Shown one piece after another: positions 57,386 to 64,000 of a stretch of 64,000 nucleotides of DNA. The notes beneath the pieces were generated by a model. The model was not told the DNA's origin. It searched no databases and saw nothing but the letters and a program-made list of their open reading frames with translations. This stretch comes from Thermodesulfobacteriota bacterium (GTDB lineage: Bacteria; Desulfobacterota; WTBG01; CAIYCZ01; CAIRTM01). Numbering within the stretch: the first letter of the stretch is position 1; the number at the start of each line of letters is the position of its first letter. The stretch is from NCBI GenBank assembly GCA_028278025.1, contig JANQFE010000024.1, forward strand, positions 75,128 to 139,127, in the 5' to 3' direction. The translations under genes were made by a program, and so were the position numbers.

Positions 57386-58426
57386 CTATCCAAAAAATAC
57401 CTGGGCTATGTCATATATCTTCATGTCAACATACTTGGTGCCTTCCTTGAGCACATCAAGCGAAACCGGGACGATCTTATTACCGACCAGGGCTGCCATA
57501 GTGCCAAACTCCTTACTGTTGATCAGGTCGGCTGCCGCAACCCCGAATCTGGTTGCCAGCACGCGGTCATGAGAGGTGGGGGTGCCGCCCCGCTGGACAT
57601 GCCCCAGGATAGTGACCCGGGTATCAATACCGGTAAGTTCCTCAAGCTTGCTTCCTACTATATTGCCGATACCGCCCAGACGGATATGCCCGAAATCATC
57701 CGTGAGAGTATCTTTCTCATACTTTATGTCCAGTCCCTGCGGAACATAGCCTTCCGCCACTACTACAATGCTGAATTTTCGGCCGCGTTCATGGCGGTTT
57801 TTAATGATCCTGGCGGTTTCTTCCATACTGATCGGCTTTTCAGGAATCAGGATGCAGTCGGCCCCTCCGGCCAGGCCGGCATAGGTGGCAATCCAGCCAG
57901 TATCCCTGCCCATGACCTCCACCACCATGATGCGGTAATGGGACTCCGCAGTCGTATGCAGGCGGTCCACAGCCTCCATGGCAATATGTACGGCCGTGTC
58001 AAACCCGAAGGTAAAATCAGTACCCGGCAGGTCATTATCGATGGTCTTGGGTACCCCGACAACTTTTATGCCATGCTCCTGGTGCAGCTTCTGGGCAACT
58101 CCCAGGGTATCCTCCCCGCCAATAGCTATGAGGGCCTCAATACCGAAACGCTTCAGATTCTCGAGAAGCTGCTGCAGACTTTCCTGTGATTTATAAGGAT
58201 TCGTGCGTGAGGTACCCAGGAGGGTACCGCCGCGATGCAGGATACCGGCTACAGAATAGTCTGTCAGGGGTTCAACCGAGCCCGACACAAGCCCCTTCCA
58301 GCCTTCCCGGATACCCAGCACTTCCATGCTATAAGTGTTGCGTGCCCTTTTTACGACTGCCCGGATAACGGCATTAAGTCCGGGGCAGTCCCCGCCACCA
58401 GTAAGAATTCCTATAGTGGTTTTCAT
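57386..58426 (-). CDS. pfp: 6-phosphofructokinase, pyrophosphate-dependent type
   Basis: 346 residues, PFK fold with GILTGGGDCPGLNA, PKTIDNDLPGTD and MGRDTGWIA. The phosphoryl-donor loop reads GGEDT (Asp 106) and the next motif has Lys 127 (PKTID). In characterised enzymes, Asp at the second site plus this Lys marks PPi-dependent PFK, whereas ATP enzymes have GGDGS and PGTID. The enzyme would therefore be reversible and save ATP. The donor call rests on these two residues only; family membership is certain. It is the first gene of the glycolytic row. Confidence 0.9.
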   Translation of the reverse strand: MKTTIGILTGGGDCPGLNAVIRAVVKRARNTYSMEVLGIREGWKGLVSGSVEPLTDYSVAGILHRGGTLLGTSRTNPYKSQESLQQLLENLKRFGIEALIAIGGEDTLGVAQKLHQEHGIKVVGVPKTIDNDLPGTDFTFGFDTAVHIAMEAVDRLHTTAESHYRIMVVEVMGRDTGWIATYAGLAGGADCILIPEKPISMEETARIIKNRHERGRKFSIVVVAEGYVPQGLDIKYEKDTLTDDFGHIRLGGIGNIVGSKLEELTGIDTRVTILGHVQRGGTPTSHDRVLATRFGVAAADLINSKEFGTMAALVGNKIVPVSLDVLKEGTKYVDMKIYDIAQVFFG

Positions 58427-58649
58427 CGTTACTGTTTTCCCTGATTGTTAAATCTATGCTGTTTAGGCTGTATACCGGTAAGCAACCTGCATGCCCCCGC
58501 ACATGGTTGAACTAACCTAATCCAGAACCGAGAAAATTTAGTTATTGCTTTTACATCAAGGGCTCTATAAAGTAAAAAACGGACGTTTTATGTGATGTTT
58601 TTTGCGAGCCGCAAAGTTAGTAGTAAAGCATAATTATTAAGGAACTTCA

Positions 58650-59435
58650 ATGAAAAAAACGCTGGAACACTTTCAGGAGCTGCGAGAAATCATCCGCAGG
58701 CTGCGGGGTCCCGGGGGCTGTCCCTGGGACCGTAAACAGACTCCCGCAGATGTTAAGACCTATCTGACCGAGGAGCTCTATGAACTGCTGGAGGCTATTG
58801 ACACCGGTGACAGCAGTATGCTGACCGAAGAAATCGGTGATCTGCTGTTTATGATCCTGTTTTTAGTTAACCTGTATGAAGAACAGCAGACCTTACACCT
58901 GGCTGACGCGCTGGGGTCTATAAAAGAAAAGATGATTCACCGGCACCCCCATGTGTTTAGCACCGTGGAGGTATCCTCAGCAGATGAAGTAAAAGCAAAC
59001 TGGAAAAAACTGAAAGAAAAGGAGGGCAAAAAACCCGAGAAATCTCTGCTTGACGGCATTCCCGCCAACCTGCCGGCCCTTTCCCGGGCGTATTTTCTAA
59101 CCTCAAAAGCTGCTGAAGTAGGCTTTGACTGGGAAAATCCACGTGAAGTGTTGCATAAACTGGCTGAGGAGCTGGGTGAGTTTGAAACCTCTCTGCAGCA
59201 ACAGGAGAAAGCAAAAACTACTGAAGAGCTTGGTGATATCCTGTTCAGCCTGGTTAATTTCAGCCGGCATCTGGGTCTTGATCCGGAACAGGCCCTGCGC
59301 ACAACCAACCAGAAATTTGCTGCCCGCTTTGCCTATATAGAAAAAGAACTGGTCCGGCAGGGCAAAAATGTCAAGCAGGCCACCCTGCAGGAAATGGACA
59401 GTTTGTGGGAGAAGGCTAAAAATCGTGAAGCGTAA
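58650..59435 (+). CDS. mazG: MazG nucleoside triphosphate pyrophosphohydrolase
   Basis: 261 residues, similar to E. coli MazG. Two MazG-type helical repeats; the first contains CPWDRKQTPADVKTYLTEEL and EEIGDLLF, the second LAEELGEFE and EELGDILFSLVN, with the metal-binding E/E/D residues. Hydrolyses NTPs, including aberrant ones or in ppGpp control. AAGGAA lies 6 bases before ATG 58650. The last codons (NREA) run into a palindromic repeat. Divergent from the phosphofructokinase gene. Confidence 0.95.
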   Translation: MKKTLEHFQELREIIRRLRGPGGCPWDRKQTPADVKTYLTEELYELLEAIDTGDSSMLTEEIGDLLFMILFLVNLYEEQQTLHLADALGSIKEKMIHRHPHVFSTVEVSSADEVKANWKKLKEKEGKKPEKSLLDGIPANLPALSRAYFLTSKAAEVGFDWENPREVLHKLAEELGEFETSLQQQEKAKTTEELGDILFSLVNFSRHLGLDPEQALRTTNQKFAARFAYIEKELVRQGKNVKQATLQEMDSLWEKAKNREA

Positions 59436-59489
59436 GGCGTAAAACGGATCTTTTATAACGCTTAACGCTTTACATCTAACATTTTACGG
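59424..59489. repeat. palindromic intergenic repeat, copy B
   Basis: CGTGAAGCGTAAGGCGTAAAACG faces AACGCTTAACGCTTTACATC; it covers the 3' end of mazG and reaches the convergent 100-residue gene, so it may serve as a bidirectional terminator. Confidence 0.6.
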
Positions 59490-59492
59490 TGA

Positions 59493-59795
59493 CTATCTTC
59501 TTGTCACTTTCCCTCTTTTTATGCGTCCATCCTCAATGCCTCTGAGGAGGTTTTCCCATTTTGTGCGGTAGGAAATAAAACGCTGCTGGAAGGTCGTTAT
59601 AAAATAGCGCTGACTCACCGAGCCTGCCGTGCTTTTGGTTTTTGCCAGCTTCTCCATTTCCAGTAAAAATTCGGCAAACTCCCTGACAGGCGGCAGCTTC
59701 TCCTGCCCGGAAACATACCCGGCAAATTTCCTGTCAAGTACCTGCAGCTGGGTGTTTAATTGAGTTACTTTCTGTTGAATATCCTGCTGTGCCAT
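59493..59795 (-). CDS. small helical protein of unknown function
   Basis: 100 residues, helical, with an N-terminal heptad stretch (QQKVTQLNTQLQVLDRKFAG) and a basic C-terminus (RIKRGKVTRR). No membrane segment. It is convergent with mazG and divergent from the symporter gene. Coding composition is good; no family recognised. Confidence 0.65.
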   Translation of the reverse strand: MAQQDIQQKVTQLNTQLQVLDRKFAGYVSGQEKLPPVREFAEFLLEMEKLAKTKSTAGSVSQRYFITTFQQRFISYRTKWENLLRGIEDGRIKRGKVTRR

Positions 59796-59932
59796 CTAAA
59801 ATCTTTATGCTCACAACCTTTTATAGTATACATAGGTTCTACATTAGAGCAAAAATAAGGGTAAAAGGTCAAGGGCAAAAGCTGTTAACAATTCACTGTT
59901 CACCGTTTACTATTTGCTGTTCACTGTTTAAC

Positions 59933-61747
59933 ATGTTTTGTGCATTAGACTGGTCATTTATCAGCATATATCTGGCAGGCACCTTTGCGGTAGGGCTCTG
60001 GATGCGGCGCCGGGCCTCCCGCGGGCTGGCTTCCTATTTTGTGGCTGACCGGTCCCTGCCCTGGTGGTGGCTGGGAACATCCATGGCTGCAACCACTTTT
60101 GCCGCCGATACCCCGCTGGCGGTTACCGGGATCATAGCCCGGGACGGGATTGCGGGCAACTGGTTTATATGGTGCAGTGTGTTTACCTATATAACCATGA
60201 CGGTGTTTTTCGCCCGCAAATGGGTTGCCAGCCGTGTGCTTACCGATGTAGAGCTTATTGAGCTGCGCTACAGCGGCAGGTCGGCCCGCATCCTGCGCGC
60301 TTTCAAGGCATTCTACTTCAGTATCATCATCAACAGTATCGTGCTTGGCTGGGTTTTCAGGGCCATGAGCAAAATTTCTCAGCCCTTTATACACTGGTCC
60401 GAGCTGCTGGGTCCCGGCATGTACGCACGCACCGTATCGCTGTGGCCCCGGTTTCTTATCTTTGATAATGTTGATAACACCCTGACGGTTACGGTCATCC
60501 TCATCATAGTTGTGGCTTACAGCTGCCTGGGGGGTATCCGGGGTGTTATTCTTACCGATCTCTTTCAGTTCGGCCTGGCCCTGGGCTGCTCGGTGCTGTT
60601 TGCCCTGCTGGCCGTTAATCATGTCGGCGGACTTGACGGACTTTTTGAAAAACTGCATTCACTCTACCCCCGACAGGCACCAACCCTGCTGCGGTTCTGG
60701 CCGGATTTTGACAGCCCGTTGCTGCCTTTTCGGGTTTTTCTCATCTACCTTGGCCTTCTGTGGTGGGCCCAGTACTTCTCAGACGGCTCAGGCTACCTTG
60801 CCCAGCGCATAAACACGGCTCGCTCGCCGGCTGATGCTGAAAAAGGCTCGCTGTGGTTTACCCTGGCAACCTTTGTGCTGCGCACCTGGCCCTGGATTAT
60901 TGTTGCCCTGACAGCCCTGGTTGTTTTTCCGCTTGATGAGCCTGCCCGGTTTTATCCCCTGGGTACCCAGATCGGTGCTGACCGGGAAATGGGCTACCCG
61001 GTTCTGATGAAACTGATCCTGCCCCCGGGCCTGCTGGGGCTCACCTTTGTGAGCCTGCTGGCAGCCTTTATGAGCACGGTTGACACCCATATCAACTGGG
61101 CTGCCAGTTACCTGGTAAATGACATTTACAAACGTTTTGTGCACCCCGGGGCTTCACGCCGGCAGCTGGTTGCGGCAAGCAGGCTGGCCGTTATTGGTAT
61201 TGCACTGCTTTCTGTACTGTGTGCAAGTCAGATTTCCTCCATAGAAAAAGCCTGGAAATTCTTTGTTGCTATTGGGGCCGGACTGGGTCTTCCCCAGGTG
61301 CTGCGCTGGATCTGGTGGCGAGCAACAGCCTGGACAGAAATAGCCGGCATGAGCGTTGCCGTGGGCATGGCCGTTGTGCTCTATATGCTGTTTCCCCAGG
61401 TGAGGGCTGAATACCTGCTGGCCTGGATAGTACTGGCAAGTGCAGCCGCAGCACTGGGCGCCACACTGCTTACCAGACCGGTTGACGAAACCGTGCTGCG
61501 CCGGTTTGTCGAGCGGGTCAAGCCTTTTGGCTTCTGGAGGGGGCTGGCTGCAGAAAAGCAGGCCCGCCATGCTGTTGCTCAGAAAATCTGTATGTGGCTG
61601 CTGGGTGTTACGGCAACCTTTAGCGGGATGTTTGCTTGCGGGTACCTGCTGATGCGTACCTGGTCGGCCGGACTGGTTCTGGCATCTGTAGCAGCTGTTT
61701 GTGTCTGGCTGCTCGTCCAGATGATGTCACGACAAGGTGGAGGGTAA
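59933..61747 (+). CDS. sodium:solute symporter family protein
   Basis: 604 residues from ATG 59933, chosen because translation from the earlier in-frame ATG at 59789 would add a repeat-derived, basic 48-residue leader. No good ribosome-binding site precedes either. About 13 hydrophobic segments; SSF hallmarks ADRSLPWWWLGTSMAATTFA and CLGGIRGVILTDLFQFGL; the sequence ends in a Gln-Gly-Gly tail. Family members use sodium gradients to import solutes (proline, pantothenate, sugars); the substrate cannot be told. Confidence 0.88.
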   Translation: MFCALDWSFISIYLAGTFAVGLWMRRRASRGLASYFVADRSLPWWWLGTSMAATTFAADTPLAVTGIIARDGIAGNWFIWCSVFTYITMTVFFARKWVASRVLTDVELIELRYSGRSARILRAFKAFYFSIIINSIVLGWVFRAMSKISQPFIHWSELLGPGMYARTVSLWPRFLIFDNVDNTLTVTVILIIVVAYSCLGGIRGVILTDLFQFGLALGCSVLFALLAVNHVGGLDGLFEKLHSLYPRQAPTLLRFWPDFDSPLLPFRVFLIYLGLLWWAQYFSDGSGYLAQRINTARSPADAEKGSLWFTLATFVLRTWPWIIVALTALVVFPLDEPARFYPLGTQIGADREMGYPVLMKLILPPGLLGLTFVSLLAAFMSTVDTHINWAASYLVNDIYKRFVHPGASRRQLVAASRLAVIGIALLSVLCASQISSIEKAWKFFVAIGAGLGLPQVLRWIWWRATAWTEIAGMSVAVGMAVVLYMLFPQVRAEYLLAWIVLASAAAALGATLLTRPVDETVLRRFVERVKPFGFWRGLAAEKQARHAVAQKICMWLLGVTATFSGMFACGYLLMRTWSAGLVLASVAAVCVWLLVQMMSRQGGG

Positions 61748-62297
61748 TGCTTGTGTAAACTTTACGATCTTTGACTTTGGAATGTGGCTTTTTGGATTTT
61801 TTGTGTTATCTCAACTACATATACAATACATTTTCATATAACACTGCCTGTGCTCAACCGCTGAAATTGCCCTTATGCAAAATTCCACAGCAGGCGTGAA
61901 AATCCTGTGGAAAAACCTGTGCAAAACCACCTGATTGACGCGTAAATAAAGAAATTTAAGCATTTTGCTCAAAAAATGAGCATTAAAATAACAAAGTAAT
62001 TACAAATAGTTATATTTTTAGTGGGGCCAAAATAAAAAGTTGAGATCAGGGTTAGTGCCAAGGTCAAGAGATTTCAACAGGATAATCGTAAAAAGCATAA
62101 AAATGTGCAACCAGATTGAATGCAGCCCTCCCTAAAAAGATGGTTTTTTTCACTTTTTGACTATCCTGCGATTTTATGCTGTCCCTCTCCCGCAATCTGT
62201 TTAATTACATATAAAATTAACACGTTAGACGGAAAGGGTAAAACGTTAAGCGCTGAAAAAATCCATATTACGCTTTACGCTTCTCGTTTTACGTGCT
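61748..62297. other. intergenic region without a supported gene
   Basis: Contains two hairpins: TTCCACAG/CTGTGGAA (61883-61912) and TGCTCA/TGAGCA (61966-61982), neither with a clear T-run, and repeat copy C at its end. No convincing coding frame. Confidence 0.5.
62224..62294. repeat. palindromic intergenic repeat, copy C
   Basis: GGGTAAAACGTTAAGCGC faces TTACGCTTTACGCTTCTCGT; ends just before the VanZ-like gene stop at 62298. Confidence 0.6.
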
Positions 62298-62687
62298 TTA
62301 AATTATTTTCCTGCGGATGAAGACAGCATTGGGGATAGCGGCAAGCGCGGCAGCTGCAAAGTTAACTGCAATATCAAAAACATCAAACTGACGGTAGGGA
62401 ATAAAGAACTGAATACCCTCAATAAGGGCCCCAAAGACTCCGGCCACAAGGGTTCCCTTCAACAACGGTTTTCGCACCCCTGCTGCCCGAAAGTACAGCC
62501 CCAGGATACCGGACAGGACAAAATAGGCCAGTCCGTGAGAGATGATCCCTGAATTGATACCGCCTCCGAAACCGGGCAGTATCGACAACACCATAATCAT
62601 GACAGCCAGGAACACTGTGCTGTAAAGATACAGGTCGTGTTCCTTGGCCCTCTGGTTGAGATTTCGTATGATTTGTTCCAGCATCAT
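62298..62687 (-). CDS. VanZ-family membrane protein
   Basis: 129 residues with three to four hydrophobic segments and the VanZ-like pattern HGLAYFVLSGILGLYF, GALIEGIQFFIPYRQFDVFD and a final membrane helix. VanZ-like proteins are small membrane proteins found widely outside glycopeptide resistance; no resistance genes are nearby, so a resistance role is not suggested. Confidence 0.85.
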   Translation of the reverse strand: MMLEQIIRNLNQRAKEHDLYLYSTVFLAVMIMVLSILPGFGGGINSGIISHGLAYFVLSGILGLYFRAAGVRKPLLKGTLVAGVFGALIEGIQFFIPYRQFDVFDIAVNFAAAALAAIPNAVFIRRKII

Positions 62688-62788
62688 ATTTATATTACCA
62701 TGTCGCTGCAGGGGAAAACAATCAGGTGTTTGTGGCGGCTGGTGTTTTACACAAAAAGGCCCGCTCAGGACAGATTCAGATATATATA

Positions 62789-62865
<77 letters not shown>

Positions 62866-62950
62866 ACTTAAAAACAACTGAGAAAAATAGCATATCGTCT
62901 GTAAAAAAGCAATTAAATATAGAATGAGCTGATGGCTGAATCAATACCTG

Positions 62951-63011
62951 TTAGACGTAAAGCGTCAGACGAATTATTAAACGCTTTAGCCTTTACGCTT
63001 TACGTTTAACG
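62951..63011. repeat. palindromic intergenic repeat, copy D
   Basis: TTAGACGTAAAGCGTCAGAC faces ACGCTTTACGTTTAACG. It overlaps the 3' end of rdgB and encodes its last residues. Confidence 0.65.
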
Positions 63012-63618
63012 ACTGGTTGTTCACCTTCTCGAGAAATTCCGGCAGGACTTTTTGCAATTCCCGGATAGCCTGAAACCGGTGGCTGATCCGGTTCTTATAT
63101 TCGGAGCCCATTTCAGCAAAAGTCCGGCCCGAGGTCTCATCAAGGAAAAGGGGATCATAGCCGAACCCGTTGCTGCCCCGGGGTGCGTCTGCAATCACTC
63201 CCCGGCAGACACCTTCAACAACCTGATGGGTACCGTCCGGTGCCGCAAGCGCAATAACACAGCGAAACTGTGCGCCGCGTTTTTCTGCCGGATGACCTTC
63301 CAGCTCACCGAGCAGCTTTGTATTGTTCTGCAGGTCATCGGCCTCAGGGCCCGCATAGCGAGCAGAGTATATTCCGGGCCGGCCTTCAAGGGCATCAACT
63401 TCAATGCCGGAATCATCGGCAATAGAGATATGGCCGGTATGCGCCGCAATCGTGCCGGCTTTTTTAAGCGCATTTTCAGCAAAGCTGCTGCCGTCTTCAA
63501 GCACTTCGGGACAATCCGGAAACCGGTCAAGCGAGACCAGGCAAACATCTGTGCCGGTAAGCATCTGCGTGAACTCGCGCAGCTTGTTCCGGTTTTTGGT
63601 AGCAAGAACAATTTTCAT
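62986..63618 (-). CDS. rdgB: XTP/dITP (non-canonical purine NTP) pyrophosphatase, RdgB/HAM1 family
   Basis: 210 residues. Family motifs: VLATKNRNKLREF, SFAENALKKA, ADDSGIEVDALEGRPGIYSA, and SNGFGYDPLFLDE near the end. Removes ITP, XTP and their deoxy forms from the nucleotide pool. The C-terminal extension SLNVKRKG is encoded inside palindromic repeat D, so the natural protein probably ended a few residues earlier before the repeat arrived. Confidence 0.95.
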   Translation of the reverse strand: MKIVLATKNRNKLREFTQMLTGTDVCLVSLDRFPDCPEVLEDGSSFAENALKKAGTIAAHTGHISIADDSGIEVDALEGRPGIYSARYAGPEADDLQNNTKLLGELEGHPAEKRGAQFRCVIALAAPDGTHQVVEGVCRGVIADAPRGSNGFGYDPLFLDETSGRTFAEMGSEYKNRISHRFQAIRELQKVLPEFLEKVNNQSLNVKRKG

Positions 63619-63642
63619 AGCATGGCAGTGATAGGTAAAAGG

Positions 63643-63707
63643 TTAGACGTAAAGCGTAAAACGTAATTAATAAATTCGTTTCACGCTTTACGCTTCTCGC
63701 ATTACGT
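63643..63707. repeat. palindromic intergenic repeat, copy E
   Basis: TTAGACGTAAAGCGTAAAAC faces TTTCACGCTTTACGCTTCTC; the clearest copy of the family, filling most of the gap between rdgB and the next gene. Confidence 0.7.
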
Positions 63708-63710
63708 TCT

Positions 63711-64000
63711 TTAATGCGGCACCTCCGGCTCGATAACAACTCGGTCAATGTCTGAATCTTTGAGCTCATCGGGTATGTTTGTGTTTTTATAAAAGACGGT
63801 ATTACCCCGACGGATAAGATGGGTTGTCATAACAGCATTATCAAGATAGAAGGTGTACTTCCGGCATTGCTTCTGGCAGGGAAACACCCCGATAAATCCT
63901 TTTTTCTCAGGAACATCACAGTTTGCAATCAGACAAAAGCGCGTCGTGGTTATATAGGTAAACGGAATATACAGTGAAAGGTGCAGCTGGGGGGGTACAT
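63711..64000 (-). CDS. 3' part of an unidentified cysteine-containing protein (cut by window edge)
   Basis: Open minus-strand frame with no start inside the window, ending at TAA 63711-63713. The visible 96 residues include FTYITTTRFCLIANCDVP, a Pro-Cys-Gln-Lys-Gln-Cys motif, a beta-rich stretch with NAVMTTHLIRRGNTVFY, and an acidic end (EPEVPH). Regularly placed cysteines (C-x4-C, then C-x3-C) hint at metal or Fe-S binding. Not identified from this fragment; U32 peptidase-like proteins are one possibility. Confidence 0.7.
   Translation of the reverse strand, partial: VPPQLHLSLYIPFTYITTTRFCLIANCDVPEKKGFIGVFPCQKQCRKYTFYLDNAVMTTHLIRRGNTVFYKNTNIPDELKDSDIDRVVIEPEVPH

Noticed and set aside
62298-62687. 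Glycopeptide-resistance locus
   Set aside because: Only a VanZ-like protein is present; no vanHAX or regulators are nearby.

Overview
The window is bacterial, from a Gram-negative cell with an outer membrane (lipoproteins, an OmpA-like domain, an OprB-type porin). Gene content and style (ECF nickel transporter of the NikK/CbiM/NikL type, a PPi-type phosphofructokinase in a pfk-gap-pgk-tpiA-secG-tRNA-Leu row, degenerate palindromic intergenic repeats) suggest a Desulfobacterota (former Deltaproteobacteria) genome. That assignment is inference; no rRNA or other marker is present.

Region 1 (187-35807, all minus strand) is the striking part: about 19 tightly packed genes read from right to left. 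It encodes a CAP-domain protein, a secreted VWA protein, a soluble tubulin/FtsZ-like protein, two membrane-anchored VWA-tubulin fusions, a small membrane protein, an OmpA-like protein, a 1623-residue VWA protein fused to an Hsp70/actin-like ATPase, a bitopic protein with a large cytoplasmic part, a 1148-residue helical cytoplasmic protein, a tail-anchored protein, an ankyrin-PEGA protein, lipoproteins and small membrane proteins, a polytopic protein ending in a ComEA-like helix-hairpin-helix, and an FG-GAP protein. Several of the large proteins share one layout: an envelope domain (often VWA), one or two membrane segments, then a tubulin-like, actin-like or helical domain. I read it as an envelope-spanning machine coupling cytoplasmic nucleotide-binding polymer-type folds to periplasmic adhesion/metal-binding domains. 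It resembles, but is much larger than, the vWA-associated tubulin-like (FtsZl) neighbourhoods I recall from the literature.

Region 2 (35.8-38.5 kb) is an accessory scar zone: a MITE-like element, a HicB antitoxin next to a frameshifted HicA, a short secreted beta-propeller-like protein and a duplicated intergenic repeat. Region 3 (38.5-42.0 kb) holds a small conserved protein and a SWIM/SNF2 helicase. Region 4 (42.3-47.9 kb) is a complete nickel uptake operon (porin, NikK, CbiM, NikL, CbiQ, CbiO, NikR) with a candidate NikR operator over its promoter. Region 5 (47.9-53.1 kb) contains a group II intron remnant beside a terminator hairpin and a divergent pair: a DUF4062/ATPase/winged-helix protein and an AEP primase-helicase of the TOTE conflict type. 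Copies of the tRNA-Leu 3' end at 38953 and 48426, matching the intact tRNA-Leu at 53123-53207, suggest old integrations.

Region 6 (53.1-64.0 kb) is core chromosome: tRNA-Leu(GAG), secG, tpiA, pgk, gap, a PPi-type phosphofructokinase, mazG, a sodium:solute symporter, a VanZ-like protein, tRNA-Pro(UGG), rdgB and the 3' end of a cysteine-containing protein cut by the window edge. Short palindromic repeats are scattered between these genes and run into the 3' ends of mazG and rdgB.
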